Origin: Bacillus_BD oryzisoli_A
GTDB taxonomy: Bacteria > Bacillota > Bacilli > Bacillales > Cytobacillaceae
NCBI RefSeq assembly: GCF_043641075.1
Contig: NZ_JBHZRC010000001.1
Location: 1,798,001-1,862,000, forward strand
Reading direction: 5' to 3'
DNA: 64,000 nucleotides
Made by a program: the position numbers and the translations under genes. Below are positions 7,380 through 16,040 of this stretch, piece by piece (the stretch's first letter is position 1; the number at the start of each line of letters is the position of its first letter). A model generated the notes under the pieces. It worked only from the letters and a program-made list of their open reading frames with translations, was not told the origin of the DNA and did not search any database.

Positions 7380-7577
7380 TCAACCAGCTGAATTTTGTGT
7401 TTTCTTTTTATCTTCCCTCTCCTTCTCTAATCGCTCCATATAGATTTCTCCTTCTCTCTCTATTATTTCCTCTTCCATCTGCCTTTCCTCTCTTCCAGTC
7501 CGAATAACCATATAGGCACTTAGAATAATCCCTGCGACAACAAAGTAAATCCAAAATGGAATATCGATATTTTTCAC
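7380..7577 (-). CDS. yhaL: sporulation protein YhaL
   Basis: The 65-residue product has one N-terminal membrane segment (PFWIYFVVAGIILSAYMV) and a highly charged helix (REERQMEEEIIEREGEIYMERLEKERE), matching the YhaL family, whose members are expressed during sporulation. I chose the GTG at 7577 because GAAGGG lies seven bases upstream and the protein then starts just before the membrane segment; the longer frame to 7640 adds residues without an SD. Convergent with prsA. Confidence 0.8.
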   Translation of the reverse strand: MKNIDIPFWIYFVVAGIILSAYMVIRTGREERQMEEEIIEREGEIYMERLEKEREDKKKTQNSAG

Positions 7578-7765
7578 CTCTTTACCCTTCGTTAATTTGG
7601 ATAATCTATTATATGTACAGCAGCATATCGTTATGACCAATTAGAAACTATAGGAAATAAATCAATTTAATCGCAAAAGCATCATGAAGTGAGTTAAAAT
7701 GATAACTAGATTACTATATTAAATAACTTATCAGTTACTGGTTTATAAATGTAGGGGTGATATAC

Positions 7766-8998
7766 GTGACTAATGAAGCCACATATTTTTATGATTTTAT
7801 TCCGGTTCGATTTGAGGCCTCTGAAATGGAACGGGAGCAAATACTAAAGGAATTTCCTCCACCGCTCTTACCTGCAGGAGAAGAAATGTTTCAATTACAG
7901 GATGAAGTAAGCGGAAATACAGTGCGCGTTCGATTGCTCCTTAATGATTATAGTGTTGAAACAACGAAAACAGGTAAACAATTTTTAAAAGTTAGATTTA
8001 GCAATAATGCAGGTACGATTAATGCAAAAATGTGGGATAATCAAGGTGCTGTGGAGACAACCGTACCGCTGCTTGATGAATTTTCTCTATTTGATGTGGA
8101 AGCAAAGATAGAGGATTATAAGGGTCATAAATCCTTAACCATTAACAAGATTAAACCATGTAAAGAAGATATTAATCCCTTTACATTACTAGCTTACACA
8201 AAGCAAAGTATCGACGATTTGACAGTTGAACTATTTTCCTATTTGAATGAGCTTGAATCACCTTTTAAGGATATTTCCTTAGCAGCCATGCACAGGTTTT
8301 GGGATCAATTTTGCCTTCGCCCCGCCGCAAAGGGATATCATCATAATTATTTAGGTGGTTTACTTAAGCATACAGTCGGTTTAATGAGATTTGCTAGATT
8401 TATTTTAAAATTTGAAGAAAATCACTACCAGGCCGTCATGAAACTTATCAATCATGTTGAGAAGGCTCACAAAAGGGACTTATGGAACCAAATACAATCG
8501 GCAAGCGTTAATCCACAGCAGCTGGTCTGGAAAGACACGATTGATCATTTGTATACGATGTTCTATGGCATGATGAACCATATTGAAAAGAAACCTAATT
8601 ATGACCTAATCATGACAAGTATTCTATTTCATGACATCGGCAAATTGCTTGAATATGATCATGCAGGAAAGAAGTATGAGGAATTTAAATTTTTATTTCC
8701 AACCGCAGATCATGCTGCAATTGAAAATCGCAAGCAAACAGGAATTATTATGGATGACTTAGGCGTTATGATTGGACATATTCCTTACGGCGTCCTCATG
8801 CTGTCTAAAATTATTGAAACAGAAGGTATTTCAATCACATTAGAGGATATCCATCATATGTCACATTGTATTTTATGTCATCATGGTCTTCCTGAATGGG
8901 GCTCCTGTATTCGAAGCCCTCAAACAATTGAAGGATACATTATTCATATTGTAGACTACCTCGACAGTAGATATGAAAATACAGAGGAAATTAAGTAA
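7766..8998 (+). CDS. YhaM-like OB-fold/HD-domain 3'-5' exonuclease, divergent and enlarged
   Basis: The 410-residue protein has an OB fold at about 50-130 (LKVRFSNNAGTINAKMWDN) and an HD domain from about 190: His192/His193, His202, His289-Asp290 (FHDIGKLLEYD), then HHGLPEWGS near the C terminus. This is the domain order of YhaM, a 3'-5' exoribonuclease, and it sits where yhaM is expected (next to yhaL). However, it is about 100 residues longer than B. subtilis YhaM and has an insertion of about 60 residues (218-275) between the first His pair and the HD motif. It may be a paralogue rather than the orthologue. GTG 7766 is preferred because GGGGTGA lies just before it; GTG 7757 overlaps that SD. 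Confidence 0.8.
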   Translation: MTNEATYFYDFIPVRFEASEMEREQILKEFPPPLLPAGEEMFQLQDEVSGNTVRVRLLLNDYSVETTKTGKQFLKVRFSNNAGTINAKMWDNQGAVETTVPLLDEFSLFDVEAKIEDYKGHKSLTINKIKPCKEDINPFTLLAYTKQSIDDLTVELFSYLNELESPFKDISLAAMHRFWDQFCLRPAAKGYHHNYLGGLLKHTVGLMRFARFILKFEENHYQAVMKLINHVEKAHKRDLWNQIQSASVNPQQLVWKDTIDHLYTMFYGMMNHIEKKPNYDLIMTSILFHDIGKLLEYDHAGKKYEEFKFLFPTADHAAIENRKQTGIIMDDLGVMIGHIPYGVLMLSKIIETEGISITLEDIHHMSHCILCHHGLPEWGSCIRSPQTIEGYIIHIVDYLDSRYENTEEIK

Positions 8999-9013
8999 AT
9001 AATATGGAAGTGA

Positions 9014-9035
9014 AGGCTGCCCCATAAGGCAGCCT
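9014..9035. terminator. hairpin between convergent yhaM-like gene and nupC
   Basis: Perfect AGGCTGCC / GGCAGCCT stem with six-base loop. The T tract is weak on both strands, so termination may be partial. Confidence 0.6.
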
Positions 9036-9067
9036 CTACTTTTGGTAAATAGTAAAGCCAAAATGGC

Positions 9068-10249
9068 TTACAGAACCATGCTAACGACAACTGCCGATAG
9101 GACACTTACTAATGAAGCTCCGTATAGTAGCTTCAAACCAAATTTTGCTACAATGTTTCCTTTTTTCTCATGCAAGCTTTTAACAGCTCCTGCAATAATA
9201 CCAATGGAAGAAAAGTTAGCAAATGAGACCAGGAATACAGAAATAATCCCCAATGTACGCGGGCTGAAGGATTCGGTCATTTTTGCTAAATCAATCATCG
9301 CTACAAACTCATTTGTCACTAGCTTTGTCGCCATAATTCCACCCGCTGCAACCATTTCTGAAGCTGGAACTCCCATGATGAAGGCAATAGGTGCAAAGAT
9401 ATATCCTAAAATTTGCTGAAATGAAATTCCAATTGCAAGGTCGAAAAGATTATTAATCGCATCCATTAACGCCACAAATCCGATTAACATAGCTCCTACA
9501 ATGACTGCCACCTTGAAGCCGTCAAGGATATACTCTCCCAGCATCTCAAAAAAGCTCTGTTTTTCACCCTCTTGGATATCTAGAATATCTTCCTTAGGAT
9601 CAACCGTATATGGATTAATAATCGAAGCTATGATAAACCCGCCAAATAAGTTAATTACAAGTGCTGTCACTACATATTTAGGTTCAATCATTGTCATATA
9701 GGCTCCTACAATTGACATCGATACTGTTGACATTGCCGAAGCACACAGTGTATATAATCGATTTTCTGGTAAATGGCCCAGCTGTTTTTTAACCGTAATG
9801 AATACCTCTGATTGTCCAATCATGGCCGATGCAACCGCGTTGTAAGACTCCAGCTTTCCCATTCCATTCACTTTACTCAGCAGTAGACCAATCCCTCTCA
9901 TAAAAAACGGCAGGATTTTCACATACTGCAAGATACCAATTAATACTGAAACAAACACAATTGGCAGCAATACATTAATAAAGAATGGCGATTCCCCTTC
10001 ATTAGCGAGTCCTCCAAATACAAAGGAAATTCCACTGCCGGCAAATTCTAATATCTTAGTAAAAACGCTCGCTATTCCTTTTATCAATACTAAGCCTAAT
10101 GTTGTATTTAATAAGAGGATGGATAAAATGACTTGAATAACAACCATCAGAATGATAGGTTTCAATTTAATATTTTTCTTATTGGTACTTGCTAGATAGG
10201 CTAATCCAAAGACAACAAGAAGTCCGATGATGGCAATGATGTATTTCAT
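9068..10249 (-). CDS. nupC: nucleoside:proton symporter NupC
   Basis: NupC is a concentrative nucleoside transporter of the inner membrane. The 393-residue product has about ten hydrophobic segments, the CNT-family signature GQSEVFITVK and the C-terminal motif TNEFVAMIDL...LVSFANFSSIGI. It is the last gene of the pdp-deoC-cdd-nupC operon, with 74 bases after cdd; GGAGGAG precedes the ATG. The operon context means imported (deoxy)ribonucleosides feed directly into the breakdown enzymes. Confidence 0.93.
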   Translation of the reverse strand: MKYIIAIIGLLVVFGLAYLASTNKKNIKLKPIILMVVIQVILSILLLNTTLGLVLIKGIASVFTKILEFAGSGISFVFGGLANEGESPFFINVLLPIVFVSVLIGILQYVKILPFFMRGIGLLLSKVNGMGKLESYNAVASAMIGQSEVFITVKKQLGHLPENRLYTLCASAMSTVSMSIVGAYMTMIEPKYVVTALVINLFGGFIIASIINPYTVDPKEDILDIQEGEKQSFFEMLGEYILDGFKVAVIVGAMLIGFVALMDAINNLFDLAIGISFQQILGYIFAPIAFIMGVPASEMVAAGGIMATKLVTNEFVAMIDLAKMTESFSPRTLGIISVFLVSFANFSSIGIIAGAVKSLHEKKGNIVAKFGLKLLYGASLVSVLSAVVVSMVL

Positions 10250-10323
10250 TAGATGCTCCTCCAGAAGTTGCTGATTCTAATTTCTATAACTGCTGCTGTA
10301 CTTGCTCATCATTTGTATTTTAA

Positions 10324-10722
10324 TTAATTCGATAAATCCTTAGATGAAAACGATCCTGGCAATAATTGAGTGATCGTTGTTTCAACCTGGTCGCCTTTTA
10401 AATTGGTTAAAATAATTTTTGTGCTGTCATTACAAAATTCAGATATCACCTGACGACAGGCACCACATGGAGCAATAGGCCCTTCTGTATCACCGATAAC
10501 AACCAGTGCTTCAATTTCTGTTTCACCTTCTGAAACTGCTTTAAAAATAGCCGTTCTTTCCGCACAGTTGGTAAGTCCATAAGAAGCATTTTCAATATTG
10601 CAGCCGGTAAAGACTTGTTTATTCTTTGTCATCAAGGCTGCACCCACCTTAAACTTTGAGTACGGAGTATAGGCCTTAGTTCTCGCTTCTTTCGCTTGAT
10701 CAATCAACAGTTGAATACCCAC
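10324..10722 (-). CDS. cdd: cytidine deaminase
   Basis: The 132-residue protein is the short homotetrameric cytidine/deoxycytidine deaminase, which releases ammonia to give uridine or deoxyuridine. Zinc ligands Cys53, Cys86 and Cys89 and catalytic Glu55 are visible in NCAERTA and PCGACRQ. It starts with GTG 10722, eight bases after GGAG. In B. subtilis cdd lies elsewhere, so its place between deoC and nupC here is a difference worth noting, though it makes metabolic sense. Confidence 0.95.
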   Translation of the reverse strand: MGIQLLIDQAKEARTKAYTPYSKFKVGAALMTKNKQVFTGCNIENASYGLTNCAERTAIFKAVSEGETEIEALVVIGDTEGPIAPCGACRQVISEFCNDSTKIILTNLKGDQVETTITQLLPGSFSSKDLSN

Positions 10723-10791
10723 GTTTCATTCTCCATTCTTGATTTATTTATTCATCTATCAGCTGACCTAGGAGGCCAGCTAATTTAAGCT

Positions 10792-11466
10792 TTAATATGA
10801 TGAAGTAGATTGCTGACCATTGATAATTTGAACTCCAGAGCTTGCACCGATTCGATTAGCACCTGCATTCACTACTGCTTCTGCATCCTTTAAGCTTCTC
10901 ACCCCGCCAGAAGCCTTTACACCAACCTCTGAACCAACTGTTTTGCGCATTAGCGCAACGTCTTCAACAGTCGCACCGCCAGTTGAAAAACCAGTTGATG
11001 TTTTTACAAAATCTGCACCAGCAGATACAGCTAACTGACATGCTTTCACTTTTTCTTCATCTGATAGTAGACATGTTTCGATAATAACCTTTGTTAATGC
11101 TTTGCCCTTAGCTGCTTCAACCACCGCTTTTATATCCTTCTCTACTAGATCATATTGCTGGTCCTTTAAAGCGCCAATATTAATTACCATATCCACTTCA
11201 TCTGCACCGTGTTCTATCGCATTTTTCGTTTCAAATGCTTTTACTTCAGACGTTGTTGCACCTAGAGGGAAGCCAATAACCGTACATACCTTCACTTCCG
11301 GTGTATCCTGTAAAAATTCTGAAGCTGTTTTTACCCATGTTGGATTCACACATACTGATGCAAATTTATGCTCTTTTGCTTCTTGGAGCAATTTCATTAC
11401 CTCTGCCTTTACAGCATTTGCCTTTAATAATGTATGATCAATCATTCCTGCTAAATTTGTTGTCAT
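10792..11466 (-). CDS. deoC: deoxyribose-phosphate aldolase
   Basis: DeoC cleaves 2-deoxyribose-5-phosphate to glyceraldehyde-3-phosphate and acetaldehyde. It is a 224-residue class I aldolase with a TIM-barrel fold. The Schiff-base lysine is Lys155 in DFVKTSTGF, and the second active-site lysine is in VKASGGVR. The C terminus ends SSGVQIINGQ. It lies 18 bases after pdp and 69 before cdd on the minus strand. It is named dra in B. subtilis. Confidence 0.95.
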   Translation of the reverse strand: MTTNLAGMIDHTLLKANAVKAEVMKLLQEAKEHKFASVCVNPTWVKTASEFLQDTPEVKVCTVIGFPLGATTSEVKAFETKNAIEHGADEVDMVINIGALKDQQYDLVEKDIKAVVEAAKGKALTKVIIETCLLSDEEKVKACQLAVSAGADFVKTSTGFSTGGATVEDVALMRKTVGSEVGVKASGGVRSLKDAEAVVNAGANRIGASSGVQIINGQQSTSSY

Positions 11467-11484
11467 ATTTTCTCTTCCTTTCCT

Positions 11485-12786
11485 TTAATGAATCTCTGTA
11501 TAGATAAGTGTAGGTTTAGCAATCTCTGTATCGTCTAGTCTATAAGCCGAGTATATTTTTTCAATTACTTCTGGAACGTTTTCCTGGCTGCTATGAATGG
11601 TCACTAGAGATTCGCCGGCCTGGACGTAATCTCCTACCTTTTTGTTAAGCATGACACCCACGGCTAAATCAATAACTGAATCCTTTGTTGCGCGTCCTGC
11701 ACCAAGCATCATTGCAGCAACACCAATAACCTCAGCTGTAATTTCTGCCACATAACCCGAAGCTTTTGCTGGTACCTCAATTGTAAATGGAGCTGTCGGA
11801 AGCTTCTCTGGATTATCAACAACAGAGGAATCCCCGCCTTGAGCAGCTAAGAATGCTTTAAAGGATTCCAATGCCTTCCCGTTATGCATGACTTCCTCTA
11901 ACATTTTTCGTGCTTCCTCATTATTTGCTGCTTTCTCAGCTAATACGACCATATGGCTTCCAAGCGTTAAACATAGTTCATGCAAATCTTCGGGACCCTG
12001 TCCTTTTAATGTATCAATCGCTTCTTTCACTTCCAATGCATTACCGACAGCAAATCCAAGCGGCTGGCTCATATCTGAGATGATTGCCTTTGTTTTTCGG
12101 CCGACACCATTTCCAATATCCACCATCGTTTGAGCCAATTCTTTTGCATCATCGAGGTTTTTCATAAATGCTCCGCTTCCTGTTTTAACATCAAGCACAA
12201 TCGCATCTGCGCCTGCGGCAATTTTTTTACTCATAATTGAGCTTGCTATAAGCGGAATTGAATCTACAGTCGCGGTTACATCCCTTAAAGCATAAAGCTT
12301 TTTATCTGCAGGCGTCAGGTTTGCACTTTGACCAATAACCGCAATGTGATTTTGGTTTACTAATCGGATAAACTCTTCATTCGAGATTTCAACATGAAAC
12401 CCCTCGACAGATTCCAATTTATCTATTGTACCGCCAGTATGGCCAAGCCCCCTGCCGGACATTTTGGCCACCGGTACTCCCACAGAGGCAACTAGCGGTG
12501 CTAATACAAGTGTTGTTGTATCACCAACACCACCTGTACTGTGCTTGTCAACCTTAATTCCCTTTATCTCAGATAAATCAATTTGATCCCCTGATTGAAC
12601 CATTGCCTCAGTTAAATAAACGCGTTCTTCCTTTGTCATACCTTGGAAAAATACAGCCATTGAAAAAGCGGACATTTGATAATCAGGTATGTCTCCACTA
12701 GTAAAACCACTAATGATAAATTGTATTTCTTCTTTTGTTAATTGGAATCCATTACGCTTTTTCTCTATCAGATCGACCATTCTCAT
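11485..12786 (-). CDS. pdp: pyrimidine-nucleoside phosphorylase
   Basis: Pdp phosphorolyses uridine, thymidine and deoxyuridine to the base and (deoxy)ribose-1-phosphate. At 433 residues it has the length of the B. subtilis enzyme. The phosphorylase motif SGRGLGHTGGTIDKLES, KVDKHSTGGVGD for phosphate/K+ binding and the C-terminal lipoyl-like domain are all seen. AAGGAGG lies eight bases before ATG 12786; an ATG 24 bases upstream has no SD. It is the first gene of the operon. An inverted repeat upstream (12910-12939) may be an operator. Confidence 0.95.
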   Translation of the reverse strand: MRMVDLIEKKRNGFQLTKEEIQFIISGFTSGDIPDYQMSAFSMAVFFQGMTKEERVYLTEAMVQSGDQIDLSEIKGIKVDKHSTGGVGDTTTLVLAPLVASVGVPVAKMSGRGLGHTGGTIDKLESVEGFHVEISNEEFIRLVNQNHIAVIGQSANLTPADKKLYALRDVTATVDSIPLIASSIMSKKIAAGADAIVLDVKTGSGAFMKNLDDAKELAQTMVDIGNGVGRKTKAIISDMSQPLGFAVGNALEVKEAIDTLKGQGPEDLHELCLTLGSHMVVLAEKAANNEEARKMLEEVMHNGKALESFKAFLAAQGGDSSVVDNPEKLPTAPFTIEVPAKASGYVAEITAEVIGVAAMMLGAGRATKDSVIDLAVGVMLNKKVGDYVQAGESLVTIHSSQENVPEVIEKIYSAYRLDDTEIAKPTLIYTEIH

Positions 12787-12843
12787 TATGTTGACCTCCT
12801 TAAATTGCAAAATGCAAAATACTAAAAGCTTTTTTATATTGAA

Positions 12844-12872
12844 ATTATATTAATGAAAAGTAAATCTTTAAA
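12844..12872 (-). promoter_or_regulatory. possible promoter of the pdp operon
   Basis: Read on the minus strand, TATAAT (12849-12844) lies 17 bases after TTTAAA (12872-12867), 58 bases before the pdp start. The -35 box is a weak match. Confidence 0.4.
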
Positions 12873-12909
12873 CTTATTTTCTTCTTTATACTTTTCATAT
12901 AATGGACAT

Positions 12910-12939
12910 ATTCATTTTAAAAAATGCTAAAAAATGAAT
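12910..12939. promoter_or_regulatory. inverted repeat upstream of the pdp operon
   Basis: Perfect nine-base arms ATTCATTTT and AAAATGAAT are separated by 12 bases, about 38 bases upstream of the possible -35. This could be an operator for the nucleoside operon. The sequence does not look like the B. subtilis DeoR site as I recall it. Confidence 0.4.
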
Positions 12940-12991
12940 GATATTGTATTACATACATCCTTGAGTACATTTAATCCTGCATGTAATAGGC

Positions 12992-13039
12992 AAAAAAACT
13001 GACCCAAAAGAGCGTTATTCAATAACCTTTCGAGTCAGT
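12992..13039 (-). terminator. terminator after yhaN
   Basis: CTGAC/GTCAG and GTTATT/AATAAC pair into a long interrupted stem, followed on the minus strand by seven T residues. Confidence 0.75.
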
Positions 13040-13044
13040 CTAAG

Positions 13045-16026
13045 TTATTTTGTAGAGACCGAATTCTGTTTATTTAGATGTGTTATTTCAGCCTCTGGGT
13101 AATAGTCAAGCAAATGCTCATGACAAGTAAAAAATAAAATTTGATAGTCTGTTAGTTGCTTTAATAATTCTGTGACTCTGCTCGTCCTGTGACTGTCAAA
13201 ATTTACGAAGCTGTCATCAATGATAATCGGAAATTTATATTTTTCGTATACGGTAAGGGCAAGCGCAAGACGCAATGATATATATATTTGTTCTGTCGTT
13301 GCTTGACTGAGCTCGTTTGCCTCATAAAGGAGATGGTCACTGCTCTCTATTAAAAAGCCGCTCCCTTCCTGTTTCGGGATTATCCGATAATATCTTCCTT
13401 CTGTTAAAAATTCTAAATAACCTTCTGCAAGGATGAGCATTTTAGGTAATCGTTCTTGTTTGTATTTATTAACTGTTTTCTGAAGCAGCTCTTTTGCCAC
13501 GGCAAAACGAGCCCATTCTCTAGCTTCCTCTTCAAATTCAGTATTTAATTGTTTAAAGCGGTGGAGGAGTTCGGCATAGCTTCCTCCATCCTCCAGAGTT
13601 TGAATATCATATTTTATTGCCGCTAATTCGTCTTGTAATAGGGTTAATTCCGCTTCCTGTTTTTCTCTTTTATCCAAGATCTCTTGAATAGCTATTTCCA
13701 CCGGTCTCCGAGAAAGCTGTTTCGCTTCCTCTTCTTTAAATGAGGACAGCTTTAACTGAAACTGGAGCTGGTTCAAGCTTTCCATGAGCTTTGATTTCTG
13801 ATTCCCCTTTTTGGCAAGCTCCCTGAAATGCAGTTCATCCCTTGCAGAAGCAGCGGAAAAAAGATTAGAAATTTCGGAAGAGATTCTTTTCCATTCAAGC
13901 TGATAGACTTGATATTCATCCTGAAGAACCGATAGCAAGTCATTCTTTTCTTGATATTTTACCTGCTTATTCAGCTCCTCTCGTAATGACCGCTTCAGCA
14001 ATAGTGCTGCTTCTTGAAGCGGAAGATTGTCATCTAGTAGAAATTGCTGGATTAGATTTCGTAACGGCTTCACTATTTCCTGAATAGCTGATTGATTTGA
14101 ATCATATTGTGCGATTAAATACTCACGATCCTGATAATGTTTCTTTAACCCATCTATTAATTCAAAGGAATCATATAGATATTTAGTAGCAATCTCCCTT
14201 GGAATCCGAAGCTCTTCGCCGGCCATTACGATTTCCTTGTCTAGCTGCAATGAGTCCCTTTCCCATGCTTCAAAGCGATCAATCACTTGATCATACATTT
14301 CTTGCTGCCTATCTAGCATACTTTTCACTTGCATAAGTTGTTCTCTAAACTTTGTATCTCTATTAAGCTTTTGTTCCATCAGCTCTATATGTTCTTTTGG
14401 CTGCCTCATAGCTGTCTCTACATCAAGCTTTTTCTTCTGAAGTTGCTGAATTTCAATTTGTATCATAGAATCTGAGGCTCTTCTTATTCTTAGATACGAA
14501 ATAATGGCAAATAGCATTCCCACACCACCTGCTATTATCAGCATGAGTGAATCAGCATATACCCCCCACCCACAAAGGATCAAAAATAATCCAGCAAAAA
14601 TCATATATTGCAGCTTATCACTTTTTACTTTAGAGGATGATTTCTGTTCGGAAGCTTTTAATAGTGCCAATCGATTCTTTATTTCTTCATATTTATCCGC
14701 TAGATTTCGATTTGAATCAAAACGGGACAGTTGTTCCTGGAGGCTTTTTCTTTCCATTTCTGGCAACAGTTCGCCCTTAAGGGAGTATTCCTTTGCTTCC
14801 AGCTCCTCCAATTGCCTTTTTTCCTCTTTAAAATCATCATCAAGCTCAAGCTTTTTTTCTGCTAATCGTTTTTGCTTCGCCTGTAATTCCGCTGCTTTTT
14901 CCTTCATAAATATACTTGTGTTGATTGATAGAATCTCCTTAGCTTCAAGTGGCAGATGCATTTTATTCTTTATAAGCAAGATATCCTCATCCAGCTTTTT
15001 CATTTTAACCTGTAACTGAATATTTTCCTGCTTCCACTTCTCTAAAAGTGATATACTTTCAACGGCCTTCATTAACTCATTTTCTTTATCAATAAGCTCG
15101 GAATTAGGCATTAAAGAATGAAGCTCATCCTTTACGTGCTCGATACGCTGCTTTAATGTGTCTCGTTTCCGCTCAAGCTCCAGCTGATATTGCTTTAGTC
15201 TCTCAAACTCCTCTAGTCCCTTATCCGGAAACACAAGCTCTTCATAATGTGACAGCTCATCTAGCAGCTGCTTTTCTTTTTGAATAAGAGGAAATACCTT
15301 TTTCCATTCCTCTAAACGAGTCAACTCAACAGATACCATCATAGACTCTGATCTAAGTGCTTTTATTTTTGTTTCAAGCAATTCCCTTTTTTTCAGCAGA
15401 CTTATGTATTGGTCATTATTTTCTTCCGCTCTTCGCAATTCATTTCTTAGTCCGCGCAGATCCTTCAGCTTACTATTCAGTTTCGGATTCCTGCCATTTG
15501 GCTTAAAGCGGTTTTCTAATTCCTTCGTAAGCTCATTCTCTGCCTTCAGCAGACGATCTGTACCAATCGTTCCCGTCGAAAATAAAAAGCGACCAAGATC
15601 CTCACCCTTCATTTGATGGACATTTTGCAGGCCATGCAGGTTAAAGGAAAAGATAGCTTGAAATACCTGTTTATCAATCGATGAAAGCAGCTCCTTTAAC
15701 AGCTCTTCCCCTCCGATTATTCCATTTTCCAGCCTCACCACGACATCCCCAGTCGCTTTGCCTTTGACTCTCTCGATAACCGCTGTACCTTTATCAGGAA
15801 ATAGAACAGTCATCTGACCACCATATTTTGCTCCTTTTTTTGGTTCATAGCGCAGCTCGGATTGCTGTTTGGTTGGGAAACCAAATAAAATACTATGAAT
15901 AAACGCCATAATGGTAGATTTCCCTGCTTCATTTTCACCGAAGAATACCTGTTGATCTTGAATATTGGAGAATTTTCGATTTTCAAATTTTCCATATCCA
16001 TATATGTATATCTCTTTTATTTTCAA
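13045..16026 (-). CDS. yhaN: SbcC/Rad50-like AAA ATPase YhaN
   Basis: The 993-residue protein has an N-terminal ATPase half with Walker A GENEAGKST (about residues 31-39), very long coiled coils, and a C-terminal half with LSQATTEQIYISLRLALAL (signature) and PIIIDDSFVNFD (Walker B). Near residues 470-515 it carries two hydrophobic segments, an unusual feature of the YhaN group that suggests membrane anchoring. With YhaO it forms the counterpart of SbcCD/Rad50-Mre11 nucleases acting on DNA ends. YhaO is encoded just upstream, 14 bases away. Confidence 0.9.
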   Translation of the reverse strand: MKIKEIYIYGYGKFENRKFSNIQDQQVFFGENEAGKSTIMAFIHSILFGFPTKQQSELRYEPKKGAKYGGQMTVLFPDKGTAVIERVKGKATGDVVVRLENGIIGGEELLKELLSSIDKQVFQAIFSFNLHGLQNVHQMKGEDLGRFLFSTGTIGTDRLLKAENELTKELENRFKPNGRNPKLNSKLKDLRGLRNELRRAEENNDQYISLLKKRELLETKIKALRSESMMVSVELTRLEEWKKVFPLIQKEKQLLDELSHYEELVFPDKGLEEFERLKQYQLELERKRDTLKQRIEHVKDELHSLMPNSELIDKENELMKAVESISLLEKWKQENIQLQVKMKKLDEDILLIKNKMHLPLEAKEILSINTSIFMKEKAAELQAKQKRLAEKKLELDDDFKEEKRQLEELEAKEYSLKGELLPEMERKSLQEQLSRFDSNRNLADKYEEIKNRLALLKASEQKSSSKVKSDKLQYMIFAGLFLILCGWGVYADSLMLIIAGGVGMLFAIISYLRIRRASDSMIQIEIQQLQKKKLDVETAMRQPKEHIELMEQKLNRDTKFREQLMQVKSMLDRQQEMYDQVIDRFEAWERDSLQLDKEIVMAGEELRIPREIATKYLYDSFELIDGLKKHYQDREYLIAQYDSNQSAIQEIVKPLRNLIQQFLLDDNLPLQEAALLLKRSLREELNKQVKYQEKNDLLSVLQDEYQVYQLEWKRISSEISNLFSAASARDELHFRELAKKGNQKSKLMESLNQLQFQLKLSSFKEEEAKQLSRRPVEIAIQEILDKREKQEAELTLLQDELAAIKYDIQTLEDGGSYAELLHRFKQLNTEFEEEAREWARFAVAKELLQKTVNKYKQERLPKMLILAEGYLEFLTEGRYYRIIPKQEGSGFLIESSDHLLYEANELSQATTEQIYISLRLALALTVYEKYKFPIIIDDSFVNFDSHRTSRVTELLKQLTDYQILFFTCHEHLLDYYPEAEITHLNKQNSVSTK

Positions 16027-16040
16027 ACCATTTCACCTCC

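Noticed and set aside
9042..9701. Open frames on the plus strand opposite nupC
   Set aside because: They lie fully inside nupC, lack SDs and mirror its hydrophobic codons.
14504..15019. Ser-rich 171-codon frame opposite yhaN
   Set aside because: Antisense of the coiled-coil region of yhaN; poly-Ser composition is the mirror of Glu/Lys/Leu codons.
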